Positions 34,207-45,264 of a DNA stretch of 64,000 bases are shown piece after piece. The translations under genes were made by a program, and so were the position numbers. The stretch is from Aplectana chamaeleonis (taxonomy: Eukaryota; Nematoda; Chromadorea; Rhabditida; Cosmocercidae), in assembly GCA_029168955.1 (NCBI GenBank), contig JAPDOI010000963.1, positions 182,348 to 246,347 on the forward strand. Reading direction: 5' to 3'. Each line of letters begins with the position of its first letter. The stretch's first letter is position 1. Below the pieces are notes generated by a model. It did not search any database. It saw nothing but the letters and a program-made list of their open reading frames with translations, and was not told the DNA's origin.

Positions 34207-35330
34207 AAACATTTTCTTACATAAACACGCGATTTTCCAAATTTCATTGTCCTAGTCACAAAAGCGGAGTTTTCCTGGGATAACAGCGACTTAACGTTTG
34301 TTCTAGGCCTAACGGGTTAGAAAAACACAATTTCAGCCCAGGAACAGAAAAATAAAAATTTGTTACATAGTGTAAAAAATAAGTAAATAATGAAAGCACA
34401 CATATCAAAATCTAAAAATATCATCAGATTAACTGTTCATCTTCTTCTGATAAAGGGTAAGAGGTGGCTGATTGTTTTCTTATGATAGGACCGGTCTCCC
34501 AAAACTACAAGTGCATAAGCCCCTTTTGTGATACGGCGTCTCGATTTTCTGCAGCACCCAAAAAATAATATCACGAATGCTGACTTCAAGTTTAATGTAT
34601 GTGAATGTAACTGCTAATCCATACGATCACTGATCCCAACTGTGAGTGTGACCTGCATGGCATGACAAAGAGGCTGAAGTTGTCGAGCGCGGTTTCGTTA
34701 CCGAGTCAATTTGTTTCGCTCGATCCGAAGAGCGGCGAAGTAGTCTAGATTGTTATCAAGGCATGGAACAATGATCTTTTCAAATGCTTTTTCAGAACAT
34801 CTTGTGAGGAGTTATGGTGCTGTGACCTTTCCACGGACGTTTTATCATTTGCGATTCACACATTTTCTACTTTTCCTATTTTCAAATGTGAACCCCTCGT
34901 TTAGCAGTCACGAACGGGGACAGCTGTTACAACTTGTATGCTCATCATTCTCAGTGAGTGAAATTCAACATAAGGAAGAGATAATGAGTTGAACCATTCC
35001 TTATTAAAATTTATATTCTCCTTCGTGATTACCGTGCATTTCTTGTTACTTCCTTGGAGTTTTACCGTCTCTTGCACTGTGTATGACAGCTCTAAACTTT
35101 TCTTCATGAAAAATTATCGGTTTCTACATTACATTTCAAACTGTTTATCTCTTCAATCTGGCCGGATTAGTTACAGAATGGGACTTTTTTTATCATGTGT
35201 AATTGGACCCGTGTGAAAGGCACAGTTGCCGTGCGGTCGTTCTCGCCCAGCTTGATCGGCAGCTGAATTACTCATATGTAGGTGGTTCCTCGCATTACAG
35301 GGACTGGAGCGGGTTGTTTAGAGGGCTAAG
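34207..35330. other. Unassigned region
   Basis: Open frames at 34750-34992 and 34989-35216 have no motifs. Confidence 0.35.
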
Positions 35331-35738
35331 CCTCATACATAGGTGGTCTCTAGAATAATAACAAGAGATCTACTATTAGTAAACCTACCCATTCCAAATG
35401 CAATGTGATTTACTAGACATTTTTAGACGTAGAAGCCGAAAATGCCCATTCCAGCTGCCTAAAATCAGTCTGAAAAATGCTATATCCGTTTTTTCCTTGT
35501 TTTTCGTACCCAATGCACCTTCCACAACACGCAGGGTCATGGTTAAAGCCTAGCATAGAGTGTTAGCGTTTTGGACGTGTTGATTGAGTCAACATATATA
35601 CCTACATATATCAATCAGGGGATTCTGAAAGCTTTCAGGAAAATTGTTTGACTTGAAACTTCCCTATGGGGATTCTTTGGGTTGATGATCACGGATCTGG
35701 GGTTATTTGTCGATTTTCAAAGTTTGAAAATCATTTCG

Positions 35739-36230
35739 TTAAAGGCAGTGTCCACGATAAAAACCATGTCTGATTTTTTGGTGGAGATCGGCAGCTGCGG
35801 GGCCTAGAGCAACCCTAACGTTGAAAAAAGTCAGAAAAATGAGCACGGAACGGTCCCCTACGGCCCCAAAGTTGGACACCCGTCAGCTCGTCTCACCCCA
35901 GATGCACTTTCCACGCCCACCGACGTGAACAAATGAATGCTCGAGATTGTGAGATGAGCGGTGGCTTCCGATCTATAGCCCCGTTCTTCCCTTCATTCTC
36001 AACTTCTCTCTATACATACTCAGGTCAGTTTGCATATATCGGCTGCAATATGACGGAAGTTTCAAGCCTTGAACAACTCGTCCACCATGTTTCCTTAGCT
36101 CAATTTTTGAGGGACCATAACTCCGTTCCCAGAAGGTCTTCCAAAGACATCATTGGAATCAGCATGGGACCGTCTTCAAAATAGGCGGAAAAGCAGAAGA
36201 GCGATTCTTATCGTGAACACTGCCTCTGAA
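35739..36230. mobile_element. Miniature TIR element, AGGCAGTG family, copy 2
   Basis: It is near-identical to 3198-3695. It is inserted where relatives at 46060 and 50285 read TTCGTTCGAAGCC or TTCGTTCAAAGC, so the target resembled TTCAAA or TTAA. Confidence 0.85.
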
Positions 36231-36400
36231 AGCCTCCCATCGGAGAAAATTCTGAGAGCCAAACGCGACTTTCGACGAGTTCCGGAATGCTAGAGTAGAT
36301 GTGGCTCGAATTTTTTCTTTGGGGGTTATTTGGAGTGCTCAACACGAATCTGAGATCCGTTTATCTATTTTCCGACAGAGTACGGTAGACTGCGGTGGGT

Positions 36401-36570
36401 ATACAGTTCAGTTCCGCAATCGCGTTCAGTCCTCATTATCAAAATCGTAGAAGCGAAGCGGTTGTTTTCAAAAAATTCAACTAGAATCATTCTCAAAACA
36501 ACCGCTTCGCTTCTACGATTATGATAATGAGACTTTGCGGACTGAACGCGATTGCGGAACTAGATCTTAT
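36401..36570. mobile_element. Palindromic miniature element, copy 2
   Basis: Same ends and inner GAAGCGAAGCGGTTGTTTT arms as 5251-5428, with a slightly shorter loop. Confidence 0.88.
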
Positions 36571-36774
36571 AGTGGAGTTCACCAAGAGTGTCTCATTTAC
36601 TTATCAATAAGAAGCGGTCGGCTGGGGATCAATGTGCATGAATCCCATACCAGCACGCTCGACACCGATTGAGCGAGAGCGGTTGTGCTGCAACGAGTTT
36701 CATGTTCATTGATCTTCAATCGAACGCTTCTCATTGATAAGTAAATGAGACACTCTTGGTAGACTCCACTATAC
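36568..36774. mobile_element. Hairpin miniature element at a TA site
   Basis: TATAGTGGAGTTCACCAAGA begins an arm of about 53 bp that is inverted at 36722-36774 with three or four differences. The loop is about 100 bp. TA at each end suggests Tc1/mariner-type targeting. It abuts the previous element. Confidence 0.85.
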
Positions 36775-39069
36775 ATAAGTTTGGTCAAAATCTCAAATTC
36801 GACACGATTTTTTATTCCAAAAATCCGCTTGTTCATTTCGAGATTTGCTCGTTAGAAAACTTGTATAACGGGAGTTTCTGTTTTTTGTTTGATAATTCTC
36901 TAAAGGATGATTTTTCAGTTTTTGTTGGCTAGAACTTTATCCAACGGGAAGTTTCGATCGAAAAGAATTCGATTTCTGTTGGGGAACTATTTCAAATCAG
37001 CATGTACAACTATAATATGTCTCATTACGTATCAGTTGTCAAAATCGATTGTCTCTATTGCCGGCTGTTATTTTTTGTACGGTTGGTGCCAAGAATTCGA
37101 TATAAATGTCCATTTGGAAGTGCGGCCAATATTTTCGACTTGGTTTTCATGAATAGTATCCTCTTCAGGGAAGATATCAATGAGATAAATTACAGAAAGG
37201 GCTACCTCTCTTCTTTGACCGTGTCGTATGTACGTGAACACAAGATATGCATATGGGTTGGGATTGAAGGGAATGTGTGCTAGAGTGGAGAAAATATTAC
37301 ACTTTTTGATAACGCACAAATTAGAATCACATTGAAGCATGTCACCCTCGATGGTACACTTCGTCCGGAAGAATTCTAAATAAATTTTGAAAAGCTGCGC
37401 CGAACGGCGGCGGAAGTATAAACGACCCCTCACGCTGTTTAAATGGTTAAAGGGTTGGTTGTATCATATAGTTCAGATGAAGAAATCAAAACGCTATTTG
37501 CGAACTTTGGAATCTGTGAATTTTTGAGAGCAGAATGATTTCGCTGTGCATAAGTCAATGTCGGAAAATTTTTGTTTTCGTGGTTGCTTACGAGAGAACA
37601 GCCGGATAACAACGACACTCCAGTAAACCTGTCTGCCATTGCCACATGTGTTCTGCTCAAATTCACAGATTTGTGGGGTGTATGTATTCGTTTTAGTTAA
37701 CATTTCGACTCGTTCCTGTTCTGTTTTCTGCACTAAAATTCACAAGCATCATTCTAGTCATATGTACGTATGGCACGCGCTGAAAACTGCATGCTATTTT
37801 TTCTCTATTTACCACTAGATATGCCAGTTATCAAATGGAAAAGGCGAGCGGGCTTTTTGAAAACATCATTTTGTAAGAAAACTATGTAGAAATGGATTAT
37901 AGAGGCCTTTGAACCCGCGCGAAAACCGTTTTTTGAGCTGTTGTGCTGGATCGCGAGCAATTTCTTCCTTGATGTGTTGTATGGGAGACAACCTGTGACA
38001 GATAGATGGTTGATGAAAAGCCAGCCTCCTGTGATAGAACGCGGTAATTCTCCCATGTATTTAGAAAGAAGTGTTTCCGAGAGGGGGGGGGGACAGTGAT
38101 TTTAATCGCGTGAAATGCTTTCGAAATCAAACTTGAGAGCAATGCACCTGTGACCTAGTCGAACAAATGTTGTTTTCTATCGTTGGTATCACCACTGTTC
38201 TGATGAAAAGGTATACCGTATGTATGAAACTCCAAAACTTTTTTCACGACTTCTGATCCCTGGTTCGAATAGTTTAAATCCTCCAGCTGACCTTGAAAAG
38301 CGAGGAGAGTCAATGCTTATCTGGAGAGGAATGCTCCTACTATTTTCACTTTTGTTTCATGTATCCCTGAATGTTTGAAGGTTTGCCTATCCGAACCCAG
38401 TCGGAAAATTTCTCAAATTCATTCGAATCGAATGCATTCTAATCTATTCGTCATGTATTTCCGCTGCAAGAAAAAAACCAAAATCTCGAATCTATTCTAC
38501 AGTTGCGCCTCGTAAATTGAGTCATTTTGATATATTCTATAGTCGATTATATATTTCATCTTCTAGCACAGCCAGCATAACCATAGAAGCATAACTTTTT
38601 GTAGATCCGATTGTTTGCCAGCTATTATTAGTTTTTGAGTCGTAACTTTTTGAAGGCATCGCCCGCATGTTGAACCTCATTTGTTTTTGGTCTCAATCTC
38701 ATGTTTGACTTTACTCAAGGTAGTTGGCAAACTCTGAAAGTTAAATGTTTCGTCAAGTCCCTATGGAAACAACTCGATAGACTGAAAAGGCGCAGTCTTC
38801 GATCAGTCATCTAACACAAAGGAAAAAGCGCCTTGACTGGAGGAAAGAAGTCGGTGCCGAATACTGTCAAGTTCGAGGGATACTATTATTTAAAGCTTTC
38901 TATTTTCCAAGAGTATTTGGTAAAAAATACAGTAGAAATTCAATCACTGAAGTAGTTTGAAACGAAAACCGTTTCCGATGTTGCACATTGTGTCACTCCA
39001 AACCCACAACATTGGGAGGACATCCCATCCTAGGAGCCCATGCGGGTAGGGCAACAACCCCACTGCTAC
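36775..39069. other. Unassigned region, 2.3 kb
   Basis: Open frames at 36907-37283 (plus) and 37068-37433 (minus) overlap and lack recognisable motifs. The plus-strand stretch 37300-37410 (LKHVTLDGTLRPEEF) looks protein-like but is soon broken by stops. A decayed exon is possible, but I cannot support it. Confidence 0.3.
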
Positions 39070-39296
39070 GTAAGGTCTGTTCGAATAAGACTGTCCGCCC
39101 ACGCGGTCGGCGTGCGTGCTAAGTTGCCGTCGACGAGGCATGTTTCGGACGAGTCCTGCTTTGGATGCAAACAGCTAACTGGTTCATTATTCACTGTTCC
39201 TCTGATATTCCTGGTAACGCTACAAGTCCGAAAAGTGTTTTCGCAATGGCGGCCGGACGCGCACGGGGGGATAGTCTCATTCGGACGAACTCTACA
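39070..39296. mobile_element. GAATGAGACTGTCC family, copy 3
   Basis: It opens TAAGGTCTGTTCGAATAAGA and ends CTCATTCGGACGAACTCTA. Confidence 0.75.
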
Positions 39297-40815
39297 ACTC
39301 CTTATCTAGCTGATATATCGGTATTCACCACCTTCTGAGACCTAAACCGTGACATACTACATTGCCACTGCTGCTAAACATAAATTCTCACTCTGCATTT
39401 CTCTATTCAAACTAATCTGCGTGTCTTCCCCTTGCACAACGAAATAGCTGAAGCACCTTACTACATAGAGTCAAAGCTTTTCCTCTTTCCTTTTTAAGTA
39501 CATATGTGAGAGTGTTTGACCTTTGTGTTTTGCCCCATTTCCCTTTCCATGGTTCCTTCACCAATGTTTTGCAGATTCAGTGTTTTTCTTCTATTTTTAC
39601 GGTGAGCGTAGTTCGCGACGTTTGTATATAAAAAGTAAAAATAAAAATAGTCGTGAGCCGTGAAGTAAATTCCTAATGGAGGATTGTTAGAAGTTTTTCT
39701 TCGAGAATTGAGAGATTCTTAAAGCATTTTCGCTAAATTCGTCTACTTCGAAAGCGTACCCACGCAAAAGCATGAGAATTGAGATACAGTTCTTTTGTTT
39801 TGCACTGCCTTTGAAATCTTGTCTTCTTCCTAACTTCCTTTCATTGTATGCTTTACTTTTCAATGTTTTTCTTTCAAAAACTGCTTTCCCAGAAAGTAAT
39901 CTCTCGAAAAACGTCTAAATATGACCATATGCAGTAAATAGGGGGTAAATGTGTGACGCCATTTTCTTCATCATAACTGATTGCAAGTCGAGGTCGATGT
40001 TATTTCGAACTCATTGCCGTCGAGCGGCTCACTCGGGGGGGTAAAAGAAGGTCTAGACATACAATTGCGAAACGAGAGAATGAGATGACTTGCGAGATTC
40101 GTAGCAGTGGGAGGTTGGTTCGGGGAGAACGGTCCACATGGGGGCCAAGCGACCCTCGGCGGCCCGACCTGACTCGGCGCCAGCTAAATCATCCGGTCAT
40201 CATCTTTTGCCGATGGACCATCAACCGATTATCGCAGCACATTGTTTCGTCCAACAAAGTCCACATTTTCCAAACAATTCTGGCCTTTAGTGAAGACTTT
40301 TTGCATTTCCCATTCATCTCTATCAGCTGGAACGCTTGACGCGATGCGTCTGTTAATCATAGTGTTGTCTTCTACTACAGTTGGTTTCAAGTCGCGCCTC
40401 TGCAGAATTTGTGTGTTGTTGTAGTTTTAGACAGAAGGTCATGATTTGTTATCTGATCCACGTGTTATCTAGATGGCTAGAGATCTAGGCTGTTTTAGGA
40501 TTCAACTTGGCAAGCTATGCTTCGCTCGTGTTCGTTTTTCTTTCTCCCCATTGCCTTTTAATTATAAAGGAAGCGATTCGAAGGAGCCAGGGTCAATCTA
40601 AAAAATCTCCCGATGTGTACTGCATGGGCTGTTTTTATAGATCTACCAAAAGTTGTTTTCTTGCATCTCTAATTCGAGCTCACGTCAGAATTTCACTCAT
40701 CTAACAATAAGGCATCAATCCCTTGCAAATCAAAACTGGAGATGTTACGCACCCAATCCGGAATGCATTTGCGGATATGCGCAATTACTTAATTTTACTT
40801 CTTTTCACTATTCAT
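39297..40815. other. Unassigned region
   Basis: I see no supported gene. It is pyrimidine-rich with scattered short frames. Confidence 0.35.
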
Positions 40816-40945
40816 ACCGTCGATGCCCGAGCAACTCACAGAGAGTAGCTTGGCAGTCCGGTGCCTGCGTTGCGGCTCGTTTTGATAAGAGGTGAACGGG
40901 TGGCCATGTGGTCTTCTGGCCTCAGCCCGGGCACCTGTGATGTAG
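40816..40945. repeat. Dispersed repeat, inverted partner at 45000-45115
   Basis: It runs from GCCCGAGCAACTC through GAACGGGTGGCCATGTGG to AGCCCGGGCACCTG. The same block is inverted at 45000-45115. TGGCCATGTGG resembles an A-box, but no B-box is visible. Confidence 0.7.
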
Positions 40946-40954
40946 AGTGTTACC

Positions 40955-41150
40955 CGAATATTCGTTTATTCGAATAATATTCGAATATTCGAATAATTCG
41001 AATATTCGAATATTCAAAGAAGTGGATTATTCGGGTTATTCGAATAATCGAATATTCAAAGAAGTGGAATATTCGTTTATTCGAATATTCGAATATTCAA
41101 AGAAGTGAAATATTCGGTTTATTCGAATATTCAGCACGAATAATTTGAAC
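40955..41150. repeat. TTCGAATA-rich array 1
   Basis: TATTCGAATA units are arranged in longer blocks, each closed by AATATTCAAAGAAGTGGA or similar. It is closely matched at 44755-44960. It is preceded by GTAGAGTGTTACCC. Confidence 0.85.
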
Positions 41151-41258
41151 AGTCGACAAGATCGCACTTCATTTTGCCCTGATTTTACACTTCAAACATC
41201 TTAGCGTAGTGACTACTAATTTCTCACAATTCTTCGGTACCTCATAAATATAAAGTTA

Positions 41259-41542
41259 CTGTGCTTATCTGGATTAAATTCCATTCCGAAATTGCGTCTC
41301 GACACGCTTTGCGGCCGCACGCGCTCGAGTCAATCGAGTTTTCAGCTCCAAAGCCGACACGATATGGCTTTTTTTATGCAGTTTTCTTCAACTCTGTTTG
41401 GTTTCCAGTTTCTAAAACCCACCTAGAGTCAACAGATCCGCAGCTGCGGCGCTGAAAACTCTTCCGACTCGAAAGCGCGCGGCCACAAAGCGTGTCGAGA
41501 CGCAATTGCGGACCGGAGTTTGACCCAGATAAGCACAGTATA
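41259..41542. mobile_element. Hairpin miniature element, CTGTGCTTATCTGG ends
   Basis: The left arm starts CTGTGCTTATCTGG at about 41260. The right arm is its inverse (CCAGATAAGCACAG), followed by TA. The arms are about 90 bp and imperfect, with shared CGTCTCGACACGCTTTG. Confidence 0.8.
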
Positions 41543-41611
41543 GCAGGTATTTCCAATAAATCGCTCGTAGGGGTTTGTCAAAACGCTAGAAATGCCCATT
41601 TCACCTTTAGT

Positions 41612-42611
41612 TAGGGGGGAACCTTACTTGGAGCGATGTTATCGCAGTCAGAAGGGTGATGTAGTACTGGTCGCCGCGCGCGACAAAGGAATCGAGAAGT
41701 CGCGGTTATGTCAGCCGTCGCACGCGGCGTTTGCGTGGCAGCTGCTACGCGCGACGGCATCGCGCTCACATCGCGTCTAAACCATAGTTTTTGCGCGATG
41801 CCTGCTGTTTAGCGCGCGTTCGCAATTACATCACATCGCAGCGCCCTGCACTGCGATGTGGGAACATCGCGGAGCTTTTTGACATTTCGTGGTTTCCTCC
41901 TGTTTTGATCTCTCCTCTTCTTTCTCTTATTCCCTTTTCATCCTGTGTCTCCTTGAGCCCGGTTAAACCACTCACGACCGCCCGCGACGCCTCCCACTTC
42001 GAACCGCACGCTTTTAGAAAATCGAAATCTCTGCCATAAGGACGAATTTCGAAGCTTTCTCGTGTTCAATGTATTACCCTATCCTAAACTCGACTGCGGA
42101 AGTCGTGGTACGTCGGCAGCTCCGCTATAGCAGTATGCTCAAATTTTTGTGAAATAGCTGAGGCTCAATCGGAAAAAATTGTTGCGAAAACATTTTTTCG
42201 AGCACATTATTAGTTATTTTTCCTTTCACTGCCGTTTCTCAGCTCTCTCACGTTCTGTTTATCTGGAAACGTGCCACGACCATGACTAAACCTACCACGA
42301 CCCTGAAACATCGTGTTTCTTCAATTTAAAGGTTTTATTTACATATTATTCAACAGAAGACTTAAACGTCTCATTCATTTTTCCTTTTTATGCGCAGAAT
42401 TTTCGCGAAACCGAAACGACAGCGAAAATAAGCTTGAAAACTTTGAAACCCTGCTCTTTCATATTTGTGCATGTTTGGATGAGGACGCGAAACGGCGTCG
42501 AAGTATGGTTTCTCTTTAGCGCGATGCGATGTGTTGGCGCGATGTACATCGCAGAGCAAATCACATCGCGCGCGATTTTCGTGGCGCGATGTAAGTAAGG
42601 TTCCCCCCTTA
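41612..42611. mobile_element. 1-kb TIR element with ACATCGC subterminal repeats
   Basis: TTAGGGGGGAACCTTACTT at 41612 is inverted at the right end (AAGTAAGGTTCCCCCCTTA). The first 270 and last 110 bases are crowded with GCGATGT/ACATCGC motifs in both orientations. The centre is AT-rich without coding homology. The style is hAT- or CACTA-like subterminal organisation, but the superfamily is unproven. Confidence 0.8.
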
Positions 42612-43129
42612 TAGAGAAAAGTCTAAATCTCGAGCGGCTCATAAGTATAGCAACACTTGAGCAACATGGAAATTTCTTACGATGATGGCCAGAATGAGCC
42701 ATTTTCATGTGTATTTTCATGAAACTGGTTCGAGGTGATGCTATTTGTCTACTTTCCCGGTGAACTTCACCTGAATTCTGACGCAAAAGCCCAAGTTCTC
42801 TCCTTCCATAATGCTGGACGTGGATTTCGATGGTTTCCAGCCACCTAGGACGACTAGCTGGATGTAGTCTCAAGTTCGCGCCACATCCTGAGCCACTCAA
42901 CGTCTGTTGTCGCCCAGACGTCTCATGGAGCTGGGAAGCGAAATATTACACGGCGAGCTCCCAGTGACATGGTGTCGGTCTCAAAGACTAACTACGAATT
43001 CTCGCTGAGATTCCGAAGTAGGGCACGGCTAAGCAGCACAAGGAAGTTCGCCATCGCATAAACCGCGCATAACTCAACTGAACTCAACTAAGCTAAACCA
43101 AACTAGACCGAAGCAGACCACAAATTTGG
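42612..43129. other. Unassigned region
   Basis: A 170-codon minus frame (42388-42900) spans the right end of the preceding element and so is unlikely to be a gene. Confidence 0.35.
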
Positions 43130-43287
43130 AGGCAATTTAGCGGGTATTTTGCGGCTATTTCACGGCGAGCATTATGTGGCGACTATTTCGCAGCCAGCAT
43201 TAATTGGCGGCTATTTCGCGACTATTACTCGGGAAAAGGCATTTTGCGTCTGTTTCGCGGCTATTTCTCGGCCAAAACTCAGAGCAC
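43130..43287. repeat. Fragment with GCGGCTATTT repeats
   Basis: It has the same repeat units as 4311-4840 and ends with CTCGGCCAAAACTCAGAG, the family terminus. The left end was not found. Confidence 0.65.
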
Positions 43288-43736
43288 ACGCTCGTAAACG
43301 TGGTTGAGATAACCACGGAAATATAATGGTATGGCTCAGAACACAACGCCTACGCATTTTGAAGCGTCGAAAACGACCCACAATGACGCTACACGTGTGA
43401 GAAGTTGGCCCGCCCCGTATCTGCCTGCCCTTGCATTTGCGTCCTCCTCCAAAAAAGGGGTTCTGGGCCATTCCCACCATCGGCGACGCTTGTGGGTGGT
43501 ACAATGAGTACAATAGAGTGTTTTGTGCCATACACATCGACAATGGTGGGAATGGCCCAGTACTCCTGTTTGGGGAAGGACGCAAATACAGGTGCGGGGC
43601 CGAATCCTCAGTCGTTTAGCGTCACTTGTGATCGTTTTCGACGCTTGAGAATGCGTAGGCGTTGTATTCTGAGCCATGCCATTCAACTTCCGTAGTTAGT
43701 ATCTCAACCACGTTTACGAGCGTGTATGCTGACTTA
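43286..43736. mobile_element. Miniature foldback, CTCGTAAACG family, copy 1
   Basis: CACACGCTCGTAAACGTGG and its inverse bound about 450 bp. Both arms extend well inward (CAACGCCTACGCATT; TTTCGACGCTTGAG). The left TTTAAAGGCAGC edge is lost where it meets the previous repeat. Copies are at 54964 and 63150. Confidence 0.82.
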
Positions 43737-44226
43737 AAGGCAGTATTCACGATAAAAGTCGTTTTTCTGTTTTCCCGCCTATCTTGAAAACGGCCCCATG
43801 CTGATTCCAATGATAACTCTGAAATCGTACAAGACCTTCTGGGAACGGAGTTATGGTCCCTCAAAGATTGAGCTAAGGAAACATGGTGGACGAGTTGTCC
43901 AAGGCTTGTAACTTCAGTCTTTTGCAGCCGATCTAAGCGAGCTGACCTGAGTAGAGAGAGAATCTGAGAATGAAGGGAAGAACGGGGCTAATGATTGGAA
44001 AACATCGCTCACCTCACGATCTCGAGCATTCATTTGTTCACGTCGGTGGGCGTGTGTTGCGCTCTTGAGGTTTGCAATGCGCTCGAAGTGGCAACTTCGG
44101 GCTCTTGTGGAGCTTTTCCTGGCTCGTTTTCATACGTTCTTTCGACGTAAACGTTACCGTGTGCCCCTCCACTACCCATTCCTAGTGGAAACTGAAACAC
44201 ATTTTTTATCGTGAACACTGCCTTTA
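43733..44226. mobile_element. Miniature TIR element, AGGCAGTA variant
   Basis: It opens TTAAAGGCAGTATTCACGAT and ends TATCGTGAACACTGCCTTTA. It follows the preceding element directly at a shared TTAA. Confidence 0.85.
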
Positions 44227-44244
44227 GGTGATAAGAGTGCAGCC

Positions 44245-44266
44245 GGTTCAATTACCCAAGTATGCA
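44245..44266 (+). other. SL1-like 22-mer
   Basis: GGTTCAATTACCCAAG then TATGCA matches the nematode SL1 leader at 18 of 22 positions, including 15 of the first 16. No splice donor or Sm site follows, so it does not look like an SL RNA gene. It sits just ahead of the frame at 44262-44864. Confidence 0.4.
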
Positions 44267-44864
44267 GTACATTGGCCCCGCCCAGCATCTGGAAGCCCTG
44301 CCCATCCGGTGGCGGCCTCAGTGGAGGTTGGGCGACCCAGCCGCGACGCGTGGGTCTACCGACTACGCTGCGAGTCGTTGTGTCGACCGCGACGCGTGTC
44401 GGTTTGCCGACCGCGACGCGTGTCGGTGTGCCGACCGCGGTGCGTGTAGGTGTGCTGACCGCGATGCGTATCGATGCGCCGACCGCGACGCGGGTCGGTG
44501 CAAAGTAGTTCCTAAGCCGCATAAAAGTCTTGCTGGATGTGAACCGCTGCTGAATAGGCCGCTAAACGTGACAGGTCAAAATGTCAACAGACCGACATCA
44601 GGCGGACGTCGCTGGGCAACGGGCATCTGTCAGGCTTACAATGCGAGCGATTTGACTTGTCAAGAGGGTGCAGTTGATGAGATGACAACTTCTCAACCTG
44701 TTGTCGATGCCCCAGTTTGCCCGAGTGGATTGGATGGGATAGTACGCAATAGTGTTCCCCAAATATTCGTTTATTCGAATAATATTCGAATAATTCGAAT
44801 ATTCGAATATTCAAAGAAGTGGATTATTCGGGTTATTCGAATAATCGAATATTCAAAGAAGTGA
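44262..44864 (+). CDS. Unrecognised ORF with Cys/Arg/Asp repeats
   Basis: This 200-codon frame has no relative I know. Residues 45-80 or so are a repeat of eight residues (DRDACRCA and variants) encoded by a 24-bp tandem unit. The middle is low in hydrophobic segments, with no signal peptide or membrane span. The C-terminal 40 residues run into the TTCGAATA array, so the natural end is doubtful. The ATG overlaps the SL1-like 22-mer, which would suit a reverse-transcribed trans-spliced mRNA, but no intronless parent or poly-A is identified. Open frames on other strands over the same GC-rich repeat weaken the case. I rate it as doubtful. Confidence 0.2.
   Translation: MQYIGPAQHLEALPIRWRPQWRLGDPAATRGSTDYAASRCVDRDACRFADRDACRCADRGACRCADRDAYRCADRDAGRCKVVPKPHKSLAGCEPLLNRPLNVTGQNVNRPTSGGRRWATGICQAYNASDLTCQEGAVDEMTTSQPVVDAPVCPSGLDGIVRNSVPQIFVYSNNIRIIRIFEYSKKWIIRVIRIIEYSKK
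44392..44512. repeat. 24-bp tandem repeat, about five copies
   Basis: The unit is GACCGCGACGCGTGTCGGTG plus four bases, with point variation. Confidence 0.85.
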
Positions 44865-44965
44865 AATATTCGTTTATTCGAATAATCGAATATTCGAAGA
44901 AGTGAAATATTCGAATTATTCGTTTATTCGAATATTCAAAAAAAATTATTCGTTCCAACACTCTA
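44755..44965. repeat. TTCGAATA-rich array 2
   Basis: It has the same block order as array 1. It is bounded by AGTGTTCCCC on the left and GTTCCAACACTCTACTG on the right, an inverted AGTGTT terminus that suggests a mobile unit. Confidence 0.82.
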
Positions 44966-44999
44966 CTGTGATGGCCATCAGCGCATTGATTACCAGGTG

Positions 45000-45115
45000 C
45001 CCGGGCTGGGGCCGGAACACCACATGGCCACCCGTTCACCTCCTATTAAAACGCGCCACAACGCTGGCATCGGGCTGCCAAGCTCCTCCCTGCGAGTTGC
45101 TGGGGCATTGAGGGT
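45000..45115. repeat. Dispersed repeat, inverse of 40816-40945
   Basis: It runs from CAGGTGCCCGGGCTGGGGC to AGTTGCTGGGGC, inverted relative to the first copy with about 85% apparent identity. Confidence 0.7.
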
Positions 45116-45264
45116 ACCTTATTGTGTACAAACATGTTTACAATACCGCTCGTTAGATTTAGTCAGAAGGCGCGCTTGGACGCGTTTTCGTTTTTACTAA
45201 TCCTTTTAATAACTCCCTTCAAATTAAACTTTCACTTGTCTGAAAAGGTATGTGAGATTCTGCT

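Larger units (their letters stand above)
35331..36774. repeat. Degraded ACAAGGG-family element with three insertions
   Basis: AACAAGAGATCTACTATTAG at about 35360, CATTCCAGCTGCC and AAATCAGTCTGAAAAATGC, then ATTTGGAGTGCTCAACACG, follow the family order. It is split by the miniature element at 35739-36230 and by two adjacent elements at 36401-36774. The family continues with AAGTTTGGTCAAAATCTC after them. Confidence 0.6.

Noticed and set aside
37002..37433. Overlapping plus and minus frames as an exon
   Set aside because: Neither has motifs or convincing splice sites; kept only as a remark under the unassigned region.
42388..42900. 170-codon minus frame as a gene
   Set aside because: It crosses the right terminus of a TIR element and includes its subterminal repeats.
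43211..43695. Several frames of about 100-120 codons
   Set aside because: All lie in the arms of the CTCGTAAACG foldback; mirrored frames occur on the other strand.
44245..44350. SL RNA gene
   Set aside because: No splice donor after the 22-mer, no Sm site, and four mismatches to SL1.
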